Source of the DNA: Chamaelirium japonicum | Lineage: Eukaryota > Streptophyta > Magnoliopsida > Liliales > Melanthiaceae | NCBI GenBank assembly: GCA_947650365.1 | Contig: OX393552.1 | Coordinates: forward strand, 48,872,999-48,936,998 | DNA length: 64,000 bases | Direction: 5' to 3' | In this document: in pieces, positions 21,701-29,989 of the stretch | How the letters are laid out: each line of letters opens with the position of its first letter | Position numbering within the stretch: the stretch's first letter is position 1 | Notes under the pieces: generated by a model | Databases searched by the model: none | Told to the model about the DNA's origin: nothing | The model's input: only the letters and a program-made list of their open reading frames with translations | Position numbers and translations under genes: made by a program

Positions 21701-24520
21701 TTATTGCTGATGGGTTGGAGGACACGCTGATGAGTGTTCCGTACGCTCGTGCTTTTACTTGGGGACTCACATCTCCTATAAGAGCAAAACGATATTTCAT
21801 TGTGTTCTAGTGCTGAGGTAGATTAATAGGCGATGGTTCCTTTCTACTACCATGGTTGTCATGCTGTGTTTGTTCATATATGGTCATCACATTCACTTCT
21901 CCTATCCCCTATACCGTAATAACTGCAACCCGGTGTGGATCTTGGAGAATCCAAATTATCACAAATGGAGGGAAGCACATTAACTGATTGCCACTTTGTC
22001 CATCACCGCCATCCTCATACACGCCCACTTCCTATATTTTATTCACAGATCATGTTTTTTTTTCTCACAGAACTCGTACCATTTTGTTGATGCATTGTTT
22101 TGTGGCTTTTGCCATGTATTATATGTGCATACCCTTCATGATAGGAAATATACCCACCCTGGGTATAAATACAAGGTATTTCCCCCAATAATGAGCATTC
22201 TACTGATTTCACGATTTCCGACCTATCTTCAAGTATCACTTATTTATTGACTTCATGTTCCAAGATGTCGTTAGTATAAACAGTTAAAAACAGATGTCCT
22301 GGTGACAAAACTTGGGTGTTTCTAGTAAAGAAAGCCTCACAAACATTGGTATAGATAGAAGGGATGGTAAATTGTTCGAAGAACAATGTGGTATAAAGGC
22401 GTCGGAATGTTCAGTGCTGTATGAAAGTGTTATTGCTTTATTTCATGAGATGGATATATCTTGTTTCTTAAGCAATGCTAACCCTTTGGCTTTTCACTTT
22501 GTCACGCTGTTTTTGTTCCAAATCTTGCTTGATTTTTACTATTTATAGTTAGTGCCTATCTGTGTGCCTTATTTTAAAAGTCTTGATGGAACTTCCTCCA
22601 AAGATTGTGTAATTGATTCTAACCTCATATGTTTGCTCTATGAAAATCTTTAGTATCATGGATATTCATGGTTTACACTATGTCCCATGGTGGATATTCT
22701 TTTGTTTGATATCCCTTATAATTTAACAGCATGTTTTGGAGCATGGAAAGCCTCATGAGCGATCTGCAATTATCAAGAAATTAGCTGGGCAGATAGTTCA
22801 AATGAGCCAACAGAAATTTGCTTCTAATGTTGTTGAGAAGTGTTTAACCTTTGGTGGTCCAGTGGAACGCCAGATTCTGGTAAATGAGATGCTTGGCTCC
22901 ACTGACGAAAATGAGCCATTGCAGGTAAAATTTTCTCCCAACCTTTATGAGAGTATCAATGCGAATTTGGTTAAGTTGGGATATTTCTAGTGATTTTGTG
23001 GATGAGAAGGGTATTTAACTGTTTCCTATCTGCTTTCTGTATAGCATTATATGTATTTAAATCATGAGAAGGTTCGATTCTTCCCTCCCTCGAGTTACCC
23101 AAGAGTGTTTAGGGAAACTTCGTAGTGGGTCGGTACGCATTCCCGGAAGGATTAGTCCGAGCCTGAAGTAGGTCCATTACTCGAAAGGTTTCGGGACACT
23201 TGCCGATCTCAAAAGTAAAAGAAGAAGAAGAGGCCGAGAGATGATTAATCCATTAAATTGGCATGGTTGCAATGCCATTGATGGGGAGAATGTATGATTC
23301 AGTCAAAAACTGAAATTTTGTTTGCACAATCCCTGAACAGATGCTCATCTCTATATCAGCTTTTTTAAGAAAATTTCATGAAATTTTACTGTCTTGAGCA
23401 ATGTAGTGTTAGACTACAATCATTGATTCAAAATTTGAGTTCATCCATGGTTTTGTGAATACAAGATAATCTGTTTTGGTACTGGTTGACTTATTTCCTT
23501 GTTCTTTTTTATTTTGTGTCAGGCAATGATGAAAGATCAGTTTGCAAACTATGTCGTACAGAAAGTTTTGGAGACTTGTGATGATCAGCAGCGGGAGCTG
23601 ATCCTGTCGCGGATAAAAGTCCACTTGAATGCACTGAAAAAATACACTTACGGAAAGCATATAGTTGCACGTGTAGAGAAGCTTGTTGCAGCTGGGGGTA
23701 TGTCATGCTATGCTCTTTTAGTCTTTGTATATCTCACAGCGTCTCTTTGCCTGCTGATCGTGGCTGAGTGTGGTACTGTGTGCAATGGACGGTTGTGATT
23801 GGGATACATCAGTCTGGTTGACCATTCGGATTAAACGTAACGTTTCGGGCTAAATTTCCATAAATCTATACTAATCTCATAAATCTGAGTCTTTTGGTGC
23901 CATGTGCCAGCATACGGTGCGATAATCTGCCAAGGGATGCTTTGGTGAGGAGGTTGTGGGTTCCACTCCTCCCCTTGATTTACCAATTTCATGATTTCAT
24001 CGTGCTTTAGCATTTGGGAATCTAGTTATCAACACCTCATAATTGACATGGCAATATGGTTCTCGATTTAGTTTCCACAACCTCTGGCTGACAAGTCTGC
24101 TATGCATCATCATCATGATCTTCTCCCATTAAGATGGGGTTGGCTATAGTGAAGATCTACGATTTTTTTTCTTTCTAAACTGATGTCAACACTCGAAGAT
24201 TAGTTTTTTTATGATAACACATAAATCTGAACCACCGAACAAACCTTAATTTGTGACTTTTTTTTCTCCCTCGTATAATATATTTACCGAAACAACCGAA
24301 TCGGTTTGGTTTTTGCCCGACCCAAACCCAAACCCGAACCGAAGCCCGAACCCGAACCCGATAGTAATAAAAAATGCTGAAACAAAACATCCCAATAGTC
24401 TGTTGTGCATCATTCTCCTGTTTCTTTCTGGTTTGGTTGGTTTATATTTCCCTCACCTGTGATGGGTTGTTTTTACATGCAGAACGGAGAATCGGACTTC
24501 AATCGTCGTATATCTCTTAG
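4403..24520 (+). CDS. APUM: Pumilio-family RNA-binding protein, 5' end outside window
   Basis: The gene encodes a Puf-domain translational repressor and mRNA-decay factor that binds 3' UTRs in the cytoplasm. Eight exons are visible: 4403-5931, 9620-9761, 9863-9970, 12948-13160, 13269-13379, 22730-22924, 23523-23697 and 24483-24520. All join in frame with GT-AG borders and give 836 residues plus stop. The first visible exon carries the low-complexity N-terminal NABP region of plant Pumilios (motifs [27 protein letters not shown]). The later exons give eight Puf repeats. Their recognition triplets, repeats 1-8, are S-R-Q, N-Y-Q, C-R-Q, N-H-Q, C-R-Q, N-Y-Q, S-N-E and N-Y-Q, which by the known Puf code predict binding to UGUAUAUA. 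The tail ends [13 protein letters not shown], a normal plant Pumilio C-terminus. Closest in type to Arabidopsis APUM1-4. The N-terminal exon is missing from the window. The frame is intact, so the gene is probably functional. Confidence 0.95.
6185..7100. mobile_element. Foldback element FB3, interrupted by a hAT-type MITE
   Basis: The two sides, 6185-6360 and 6928-7100, carry the family core (variants of CCTAGAAGTTTTGGAATT and GATGATYACCTTACCC) in inverted orientation. The right end reads CGAGGTGTAG-like sequence and then GGATCCCGTTTCCTATATATA, so it abuts a short TA run. The left arm is more eroded. The core matches the foldbacks at 2673-3070 and 7959-8356. Confidence 0.6.
6361..6927. mobile_element. 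hAT-type MITE A (word CGAAA/TTTCG)
   Basis: The 567-bp element is flanked by a perfect 8-bp direct repeat CCTAGAAG (6353-6360 and 6928-6935), the target size of hAT transposons. Its ends are inverted: CAATGTTTGAGATTTCG on the left against CATGGATTGAGATTTCG on the right strand complement. Much of the interior repeats the short words CGAAA, TTTCG and CCGAAA in both orientations. No transposase is present, so it is non-autonomous. hAT assignment rests on target size and ends. Confidence 0.8.
7111..7735. repeat. Two tandem copies of a unit of about 327 bp
   Basis: TAGTAAATGCCCGT starts at 7111 and again at 7438. Each is followed by CCGTCGGCACTCGG, then ACTAATTAAC, then a shared tail ending TAGCATGTTAT. 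The two copies are clearly diverged. The start CTAGTAAATGCCCGT resembles the reverse complement of plant Helitron 3' ends (GC-rich stem then CTAG), but no rolling-circle gene is present. The tandem structure is certain, the Helitron link weak. Confidence 0.6.
7735..7870. mobile_element. Short palindromic element HP1
   Basis: About 136 bp beginning AGGGGCATGCTATAATGCGG and ending with its imperfect inverse. The centre carries GCAGCCGTCTGATGCA and, inverted, GTGCATCAGACGGC. To its right is a (TA)n tract (7869-7958); to its left is the short run TATACATATA. The same core recurs at 8438-8518 and 36354-36500. No coding capacity. Confidence 0.7.
7869..7958. repeat. (TA)n microsatellite
   Basis: About 90 bp of uninterrupted TA separates palindrome HP1 from foldback FB2. 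Tyr-Ile repeat frames read through it are not genes. Confidence 0.97.
7959..8356. mobile_element. Foldback element FB2 between microsatellites
   Basis: A 398-bp self-complementary unit between (TA)n tracts. The outer ends are GGGAGCCTGCACCCGAGG and, inverted on the right, GGGAGCCTGCACCTGAGG. The inner arms carry the same core as FB1: CCCTAGAAGTTTTGGAATTT, then GGGTAAGATGATCA, and the centre GAAGCAAAACCTGCAGATTT. The ends differ completely from those of FB1. Confidence 0.75.
8357..8437. repeat. Compound (TA)n-(GA)n microsatellite
   Basis: About 45 bp of TA followed by about 35 bp of GA, directly joined to palindrome HP3. The same TA next to GA/CT arrangement flanks the related palindrome at 36354-36500. 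Confidence 0.95.
8438..8518. mobile_element. Near-perfect 81-bp palindrome HP3
   Basis: Arms of about 37 bp, starting GGGATGCTTAGGTGCGG and ending with the exact inverse, differ at one position and enclose a loop of about 7 bp (CCGCAGC). Each arm holds the core GTGCATCAGACGGC or its one-base variant. It abuts a (GA)n tract on the left and another foldback on the right. It is the shortest and best preserved of three elements with this core. Confidence 0.8.
8521..9040. mobile_element. Foldback element FB4, related core
   Basis: Inverted segments carry TTTGACCCATCATCCTAA / GATGATGGGTCAAA and repeated versions of ATCAGCACATTCTAAAACTT with GATGATTATCTTACC. The core words match FB1-FB3, but the ends again differ and the right side is ragged. 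Probably an older member of the same foldback group. Confidence 0.5.
9157..9222. repeat. C-rich (CCCA)n microsatellite
   Basis: A C-rich run is followed by about nine CCCA/ACCC units and then CCA triplets, 400 bp before the next Pumilio exon. Confidence 0.9.
9620..9761 (+). CDS. APUM: Pumilio exon: Puf repeat 1 and first half of repeat 2
   Basis: Starts after TATTTTCAG, completes the split serine codon, and encodes [14 protein letters not shown] (repeat 1, triplet S-R-Q) and [12 protein letters not shown] (repeat 2, N-Y-Q). The donor GTATCG follows directly after the QK of repeat 2. Confidence 0.95.
9863..9970 (+). CDS. APUM: Pumilio exon: repeat 2 end to repeat 3
   Basis: Thirty-six codons from [14 protein letters not shown] to [12 protein letters not shown] (repeat 3, triplet C-R-Q). 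Acceptor GGGTTAG is weak but gives the only in-frame join; the donor GTACTT again falls right after QK. Confidence 0.95.
10240..11120. repeat. Intronic debris with a CGAAATTTC/ATCG word-rich remnant
   Basis: Part of the intron 9971-12947. From about 10860 to 11115 the words CGAAATTT, ATCGTG and CGATATTT recur in both orientations and the right end reads TTTTCATCCTTG, like the ends of the word-rich hAT-type elements elsewhere in the window. No target duplication was found, so one end is probably lost. The rest of this intron shows nothing recognisable. Confidence 0.4.
12948..13160 (+). CDS. APUM: Pumilio exon: repeat 3 end, repeat 4, most of repeat 5
   Basis: Seventy-one codons starting [14 protein letters not shown] after AATGCAG. 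Repeat 4 reads [13 protein letters not shown] (N-H-Q) and repeat 5 reads [10 protein letters not shown] (C-R-Q). The donor GTTCGT follows the Q of VIQ. Confidence 0.95.
13269..13379 (+). CDS. APUM: Pumilio exon: repeat 5 end and most of repeat 6
   Basis: Thirty-seven codons from [15 protein letters not shown] to [11 protein letters not shown] (repeat 6, N-Y-Q). The donor GTTTGT cuts repeat 6 right after its recognition helix and opens the 9.35-kb intron. Confidence 0.95.
14364..14707. mobile_element. TIR MITE (ends GGAAAAATTACACTTTGCCC)
   Basis: Left end GGAAAAATTACACTTTGCCC matches the inverted right end GGGAAAATTACACTTTGCCC, and the similarity extends inward (ACCCAAAATCAC on both arms). 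Length is about 344 bp with no coding sequence. Flanks AAACATTTA and AAACAAATT are similar but not identical, so a target duplication of about 9 bp is only possible. Relatives lie at 25437-25733 and 57513-57753. Confidence 0.65.
15604..16471. mobile_element. hAT-type MITE B (words CTCGG and ACCCG), with internal (TA)n
   Basis: An 868-bp element flanked by a perfect 8-bp direct repeat ATCTGAAG (15596-15603 and 16472-16479). Ends are inverted: CATGGTTCAAAAACCCG against CATGGTTTTAAAACCCG. Both subterminal regions are crowded with CTCGACTCG, ACTCGG, CGGGTC and GACCCG in both orientations. A (TA)n tract sits at 15701-15770 and a CT-rich stretch at 16045-16130. No transposase reading frame is present. 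Confidence 0.85.
16480..16780 (-). mobile_element. Faint Copia reverse-transcriptase trace (fossil)
   Basis: On the minus strand, around 16675-16765, the frame reads [19 protein letters not shown], resembling the catalytic YVDD neighbourhood of Copia reverse transcriptases and the segment after it. It is heavily broken and has no visible LTRs. Element B lies directly at its left side. Low confidence. Confidence 0.35.
18594..18908. mobile_element. hAT-type MITE C (words GGCCGA and ACCGGTA)
   Basis: About 315 bp between near-identical 8-bp flanks, TACTCCTG (18586-18593) and TACTCCTA (18909-18916). The left end contains AAGGTTTAAAAT and the inverted right end ATGGTTTTCAAACTCGGCC. The subterminal regions repeat TCGGCC, GGTATCGGCC and TACCGGT in both orientations. 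The one-base flank difference lowers certainty. Confidence 0.6.
18985..19460. repeat. Word-rich remnant with (AAGCCC)n hexamer arrays
   Basis: Two runs of AAGCCC/CAAGCC hexamers (about 19250-19295 and 19320-19350) lie in sequence where CAAGC, GAGTTTG and TTGAGC words alternate. The right end reads CATTTGCAGCCCTAA, a common terminus of plant word-rich MITEs (complement TTAGGGCTGCAAATG). No left terminus or target duplication was found. Confidence 0.5.
20935..21400 (+). mobile_element. RTE-type LINE, 3' remnant
   Basis: Broken frames encode [28 protein letters not shown] and WLDGYG-like pieces, the C-terminal end of plant RTE LINE polyproteins. It ends in GGTTATGGCTATGGG, the family's short-repeat tail. 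It is 5'-truncated and carries several stops and frameshifts. Two further copies lie at 25855-26232 and 35330-36045. Confidence 0.6.
22730..22924 (+). CDS. APUM: Pumilio exon: repeat 6 end and repeat 7
   Basis: Sixty-five codons from [15 protein letters not shown] through [18 protein letters not shown] (repeat 7, triplet S-N-E, the guanine-recognising repeat) to ENEPLQ. Flanked by TTTAACAG and GTAAAA. Confidence 0.95.
23055..23225 (+). mobile_element. tRNA-derived SINE, 5'-truncated
   Basis: GGTTCGATTC near 23070 matches a Pol III B box. Downstream come GGAAGGATTAGTCCGAGCC and GTTTCGGGACACTTGCCGAT, then an A/G-rich tail. The same body sequence occurs at 33067-33212. No clear A box is visible upstream, so the head is truncated or diverged. 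It sits in the intron before the last Puf repeat exon. Confidence 0.6.
23523..23697 (+). CDS. APUM: Pumilio exon: Puf repeat 8 and C-terminal cap
   Basis: Starts [17 protein letters not shown] after TTGTGTCAG (repeat 8, triplet N-Y-Q) and continues [18 protein letters not shown], the conserved end of the Puf domain. The last codon is split before GTATGT. Confidence 0.95.
24170..24375. repeat. Short CCGAAC/CCAAAC word-rich stretch in last Pumilio intron
   Basis: Around 24285-24362 the words AACCGAA, CCCGAACC and CCAAACCC alternate. It resembles the word-rich MITE interiors but has no defined ends. Confidence 0.45.
24483..24520 (+). CDS. APUM: Pumilio terminal exon
   Basis: Twelve complete codons plus stop after TACATGCAG. 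It completes the split glutamate and reads [11 protein letters not shown] then TAG at 24518-24520. The GERRI motif is the usual plant Pumilio ending. The 3' UTR would follow; 24521-25430 shows no other feature. Confidence 0.93.
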
Positions 24521-25436
24521 AAGGCGTAGGCAAAGGAGGTTTGTACAGCTAACAGAGGCTCGGGTGAGCTCCCCCCTCTCTCATCCATCTATCTATTTAG
24601 AAAGGTACAAGCTGATTGGAAATAATGTAGTTGCTTGTACTGGAGAGAAAAAAAATGTACATTCAGTAGTTTAAGGCTCTATAGTAAAAATGTGATGGTG
24701 AGGTTTAGGCTCAGACTGTGAACACACCTGATGCCCCCATGCAGAGGAGATAAAGGTCTACAAGTTTTTTATGGATGTAAAGAAATGGTAGAGGAGAAAG
24801 AAGCATGTAGGGAGTATGTTAGCGTGACTGTACAAATGTCGCGATGTGGAGAGCTGCTGGTTGTTTTTAGGGGAGGCCGGGTTTTTCAACATGTTAAAGT
24901 ATGGGATATAATTATGTCTTTGATGATATACAATTTTCGTATTTCAGCTTAAGTCCCCTTTCTTGCATTCTGTGCCATTTGCTGTTTAGTTCTACTTATT
25001 AGCTGGTTTGCTTCGCATCTCTATCTTTATCTTTATCTATATGGTGATCAGTGGTGGAGCCTGGATTTCACTCTAGTGGGGGCAAGAAAATTAAAACCCT
25101 AAAAGTTCTCTTTTTATGATAGTGCAAGCGTGGGTAGAACTTAACAAGCTATTGTTTTAAGGGACACTAAATGCAGTCAAGCTGGGGGAATTGATGCTCG
25201 AGTCATTCTAGCAAAGTAGCAGGCCGTGTGCTGTGCCGGTGTGACCCCTGTGAAGTTGCGACTTGTGAGCAGCAAGCACTACAAGGTCACCGTCGAGGTT
25301 GGTAACTGGAGATAAATTGTTTTTTTCTCTCCAGATGCACTAATTGTATCTGACGGCCATTCTTGGTTTTAGATTTTAGTGAGGTGAGGGTTCCATAGGG
25401 ATGGATTGACACATGCCTCTAAGGGGTATAAAATTT

Positions 25437-25733
25437 GGATAAATTACACTTTGCCCCTTAAAGTTTAGCTCAAAAAAACTTAACCCCGCGATAGTTAAAA
25501 AAACTACATTTTTCACCCTTCAATTCAGTTTTTGATCAGATAAATATTACCAAATGAGGGTTTTTCCTCTAGTGGTACCAAATGAGTGCTACCAAATGAG
25601 GAAATTAAGTAGTTGACAAAAGGGGTAATGTGCTAATATTTCAAACTTTGGGAAGCGATTTGGAAAAAAATTAACCAAAAGGGGGTTAAATATTTTTTTA
25701 GCTAAACTTTAGGGGGGCAAAGGGTAATTGACC
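25437..25733. mobile_element. TIR MITE of the ATTACACTTTGCCCC type
   Basis: Left end GGATAAATTACACTTTGCC pairs with inverted right end GGTCAATTACCCTTTGCC, and both arms continue into TAAAGTTTAGCT. The interior shares GATCAGATAAA, TTACCAAATGAGG and AGTAGTTGACAAAAGGGG with the copy at 57513-57753. About 297 bp, non-coding. Confidence 0.7.
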
Positions 25734-25854
25734 TTTAACATTTCAAATCCCAGTGGGGGCAGGTGCCCCCATTGGGGCTTAGTTGGCTCCGCTTCTGAAG
25801 GTGATATATCCATTAGGATTAGAGCTGGTTGAATAAAGTGAAGAGGTGCCATGA

Positions 25855-26232
25855 GAATGCTATGTGATCGACGCATGTCTTTAAAACTTGAGGGTAAATT
25901 TTATAAGGCAATAATAAAATCCATAATGTTATATGGTTTGGAATGTTGGTGCTTCAAGATAACAGAGAACATATTAAGATGATTTGGGCCTAGTACAGCT
26001 TAGATCATAGGCTGCCTCGATAAGGAGAGAGGGCCTTGGATTAGTGTTTGATGGTTTAAGGAGGAGGTGAAGACCTAGAATGACATTGATGATAGTTGCT
26101 AGAAAAGACAAAAAAATTTCATTAACAACAAATATTGCCCTAAATAGAAATGAATGAAGGATTGATAAAGATGATCTGATTCAAAGTAGATAGGACATGG
26201 CTTTATGGTTATGGTTATGGTTATGGTTATAT
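25855..26232 (+). mobile_element. RTE-type LINE, second 3' remnant
   Basis: Starts near CGACGCATGTCTTTAAAACTTGAGGG, continues ATGGTTTGGAATGTTGGTG and GTTGCTAGAAAAGACAAAAA as in the copy at 20935-21400, and ends in four GGTTAT units (26204-26230). 5'-truncated with internal losses. Confidence 0.65.
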
Positions 26233-26539
26233 ATAATATATAAAGCAAACGCTATGTTTCTGAAGTGCAATAGTAGTAGGGATAAGTGCAGGTGTTTCGG
26301 CGGGTGGTTCCCCAAAGCATCATTGATGTCCCTTGTGGAGTGCCACCATCGGATGGCTGTGATGCCACCGCACTTCAAATCTAAGCCACTCGCAACTCCT
26401 GAGTGTGTTATAGGTTCCTGGGCCTTGCCCGAGGGTCATACTAGTGTCACTAAATTCTCAACTTTGGCTTTCTTGAGCTCCTCTCATCAATGGCTTGAGT
26501 GCAATTCTAGACGAATGACTTAAAATAGTCACCCCAAAC

Positions 26540-26945
26540 CATGGAATCACCGTGGTTCAGGGTCCAGACAACAACACCTGAATCCATCCCGTTTGATCAC
26601 CCGGTCCCTAATGTTGGGAGCCCCCTAGGGTTCTTTCGGTGGCTTGTAGATCTCAACAATCCGGAACCATCCAAAGGGACAGAACTAACAGGTGTCGATG
26701 GCCAGACCCCGAACCATGGTGATACTGTGGTTCGGGGCGATGAGTTAAGGGCTTTAAATTCTGGGTTGTAGTGTTCCGGAAATGAGTGATCCATTGTAGA
26801 GCCGAATCTGCAATTCCAAAACAGGACATTCATGATGGAAATGATGATAAGAGAGCAGCAGTAATCCTGGGAGACTTGCCGATTTCTTAAGTTTCAAACT
26901 CTTAATAGCCAATTTATCTCTAATCCGAACTTGTGTTCGACTTCC
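26540..26945 (-). mobile_element. L1-type LINE, 5' piece on minus strand, rearranged
   Basis: The minus strand reads MNVLFWNCR from 26833, the normal start of plant L1 ORF2 endonucleases, preceded by a 5' leader at 26813-26945. That leader is nearly identical to the one at 31021-31165. After nine residues the reading departs from endonuclease sequence into unrelated sequence that contains an imperfect hairpin (CCCCGAACCATGG with its inverse). The break suggests insertion or recombination. Confidence 0.55.
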
Positions 26946-27029
26946 TCCCCCTATTTGAAATTTATAGAAAATCTGCTACTACAAGTCAAACAAAGTAGTT
27001 TATCACATAAGGGACATGGTTCTCATTGT

Positions 27030-27140
27030 TGAAAAACTCAAAATTCAGACTTGACTCATTAGTCAGCCGAGTTGAGTAACTCGTCTCGACTCGGCCGAGT
27101 TTTATCCGAACACGTTTCGACTCGGTCGAATAACTTGAAT
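27030..27140. repeat. Truncated CTCGG/CCGAG word-rich fragment
   Basis: GTTGAAAAACTCAAAATTC followed by ACTCGTCTCGACTCGGCCGAG resembles one end of MITE B (15604-16471). No second end or target duplication is seen. Confidence 0.4.
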
Positions 27141-27179
27141 AGGTAAAATGGTCATTTTATAATATTGGCGAAGCTATAC

Positions 27180-29203
27180 TGCACAAAAAGTTAACTTCAA
27201 AAAATCGGATGTGCTCTTTGGAGCAGGGGTTGCAGTAAATCCTCGCCCCGTTCTTCTTGCATCTCTAGGGATGTCGGCTCTTTCTGGCCCCCTTACTTAT
27301 CTGGAAACACGTATATCTGGTTAACGGATCCAAACCTCTTACTTGACTCCGATGGTTAGTCGTATTACATGGCGTGTTGATAGTTGGAAAGCTCATCTAC
27401 TGTCCTGTCCAGCCAGTGTTACTTTGCTTCAGTCAGTTCTCCAATCCATACTGGTGTTCCAGTTGGGTGCTGTTTGGATTCCCCATCGCATTCTTGACCA
27501 ACTGAAACGGGAGTTTCGTCATTTCCTCTGGGCCAAGAGTGACACAAAAAATGGGCCGATGTATGCCGCCCAAAGTTGCAGGGGGGGTTGGGCTTTAGAC
27601 ATCTTCGCTTGTTCCGACAAGCATTAATGGGGAAGAAAGTTTTTCAGGTTCTATCTAACTATAACAACCCCTGGGTGTCGTTTGTGCAAGACAAATATAA
27701 GGTGACTGAGGATCCTTGGCAATGGCCACAACCCACCAAATGCTCGTGGGCCTGGCGTGCTATCTCTGAGGGTCTGGATGTTGTTAGGTATCATATGCGG
27801 CAGCCGGTCTGGGAGGGGGTATCTTTCGATCTCTGGATGACCCCTTGGTGCTTCTCAATTCCACTTTTTCGGATGGTGATTCCCTACAACCCTGGCCTAG
27901 CGTCTCAACATCGGTTGGTCTCTGACCTCTTCGGCCCTTATAGTTGGCATACAGAAACTCTACGGGCCATCTTCCCGTCGGAATGGGTGCCTCTGATTCG
28001 TAGCATACCGATCCTCTGGCATCAACCCCGGTCATCTATCACATGGGGGCCTCAGCAAACGATGGGTTTTAACATGGCCACAGCCTATCACCTTTCTCTT
28101 TTGAGTGAACCTGTACCGAATGAATTGATACCTGGGATTTGACGTTCCCTTTGGAAGCCACCTATGGGGCCCTGCATTCGGATGTTTTTATAGAAGCTTT
28201 TTCATCTACTCCTTCCTGTTCGATCGTACCTTCGCTGTATCGGGATGACAGTCTCCCCGCTTTGCCCCCGTTGTTTGATTAATGATGAGACTTTGGACCA
28301 TGTATTTTTTCTTTGCTCTCCCACTAGTCAACTATGGAGATGTGTTAGAACCAAGGTTCGTATGACATCTATCCCTACCTCTGTCACTGAGTTCGGCCGT
28401 CTGTATAGCCATACTCAAGATCAGGGTGCTGGGTATAACAAGACTGCCAAAGCCTTCCTTGGATATTCACTTTGGCACATATGGAAAGCCAGGAACAAGG
28501 CTTTATTTGAACTAACAAATCCAGCAATCCATACTACTTTTGATTCGATAATAGCAGATTTTGATTCTTTTTGCTCTGCTAACTCGATTTCTGTAGACTT
28601 GTATAATCATAACATCCCACATCAGATGGAGGCGATCTAAGTCCAATGGGTTCCACCAACTTTACAAGAGTACAAACTGAATTTTGATGGATCAGTGGAT
28701 CGAATGAGTATGGCGGCGGGCAGGGCTTTTTCTATCCATGATCACAATGTGACCCTTCTCATTGCGGGCCCTGTCTCTCTAATCATGGCCTCTGTGCAGG
28801 TGGCGGAGACAAAAGGACTACGAGAAGGACTTATCGCAGCCACTACGTCGTTCCCCGGGCATGCAATGTGGATCGAAGGGGACTCTCAAAGTGTACTCTC
28901 CCAAGTGTCTTCAGATACTGTGTCGTCCCTCCTCATTGCCGACTGTAAATTTCTGCTCCGGTCTACGGCCAGAGTCCGGTTATCTCACATCTATCGCGAA
29001 GGAAACTCAGTAGCTGATTGGCTCGCAGGATATGCACGGGTAACTGGAGCTATCAGAGTCTGGACATCCGATTTCCCTCCAGAAGTTGTGAGGCTTGTCC
29101 AGAAGGATTGTATCACATGTCGTTACACCCGTTGGGTGGGTTAACAATGATGTAATCTTTTGACTTATTAAAGCAAGCTGGTTACCAAAAAAAAAAAAAA
29201 CAT
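27180..29203 (+). mobile_element. L1-type LINE, 3' half with poly(A)
   Basis: The sequence starts within reverse transcriptase (VNFKKSDVLFGAGV), continues HRILDQLKREFRHFLWAKS, then a zf-RVT region (CPRCLINDETLDHVFFLC near 28265-28320). A plant L1 RNase H domain follows at 28680-29140 (FDGSVDRMS, WIEGDSQSVLS, YREGNSVADWLAGYA). The 3' end is a run of A at 29188-29201. Several frames are used (27343-27627, 27576-28142, 28245-28640, 28695-29144), so it is frameshifted and 5'-truncated. The RNase H part is the best preserved. Confidence 0.85.
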
Positions 29204-29374
29204 GTAAGCATCTCCCTGTTGCTTTATTGGGCGCAAAATAGATCAGATAGACAAGGACAGATTGATCTATGGTTTCAAAGAGTAAGTAGCAACATGGACG
29301 GGCTGCTATGTCATTATACCTCAATATAGAGCTGCTGTCACAGATCCTCCCTCGTCACCCAAAGGAATCAAATA

Positions 29375-29930
29375 AAAACCAAACCGAACCGAGCCGAACC
29401 GAGCTAAGCCGAGCCGAGCCGAGCAGAACCAAACCAAACCGAGCCGAGCCGAACCAAACCAAACCGAGCCGAGCCAAGCTGAGTCGAGCCAAACCGAACC
29501 GAACCGAGCCGAACCAAACCAAACCGAACCAAGCCGAACCAAACTGAACCGAGCCAAGCCGAACCGAGCCGAGCCGAACCGAACCGAGCCGAACCAAACT
29601 GAGCCAAAGCAAACCAAGCCGAACCAAGCCGAGCTAAACCAAGCCAAACGGAACCGAACCGAACCGAGCCGAACCAAACCAAACCGAACCAAGCCAAACC
29701 AAACTGAACCGAGCCAAGCCGAACAGAGCCGAGCCGAACCAAACCGAGCCGAACCAAACCGAGCCGAACCAAACTGAGCGAAAGCAAACCGAGCCGAACC
29801 AAGCCGAGCTAAACCAAGCCAAACTGAACCGAGCCGAGCCGAGCCGAGCCAAACCGAACCGAGCCGAGCCGAACCAAAGCAAAGCAAAACGAACCGAGCC
29901 GAGCCGAGCCGAACCAAACCGAACCGAACT
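29375..29930. repeat. Degenerate pentanucleotide array (GAACC/GAGCC/AAACC)
   Basis: Roughly 555 bp in which almost every five bases is a variant of RRVCC (GAACC, GAGCC, AAACC, AAGCC). Higher-order repetition is visible, for example AACCGAGCCAAGCCGAAC recurring. The period of 5 keeps long frames open on both strands (for example the Gly-Ser-Ala-Arg-rich minus-strand frame), which are artefacts. Confidence 0.9.
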
Positions 29931-29989
29931 CAATTTGCACAAGATCCTGACCCACACTTTGTATTCTTTACCTTCCGATTCATGAATAT

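Larger units (their letters stand above)
13380..22729 (+). other. APUM: Pumilio intron of 9.35 kb
   Basis: Donor GTTTGTATTC at 13380 and acceptor ATTTAACAG before 22730 join repeat 6 (YVVQ then HVLEHG). Contents: a TIR MITE at 14364-14707, hAT-type elements at 15604-16471 and 18594-18908, a faint Copia trace near 16480-16780, an AAGCCC hexamer stretch near 19250-19350 and an RTE LINE tail near 20935-21400. Stretches 16780-18590, 19460-20930 and 21410-22729 show nothing I can identify. Confidence 0.85.

Noticed and set aside
26197-26232. GGTTAT run as interstitial telomere repeat
   Set aside because: The unit differs from the plant telomere TTTAGGG and directly follows RTE LINE sequence, of which it is the normal tail.
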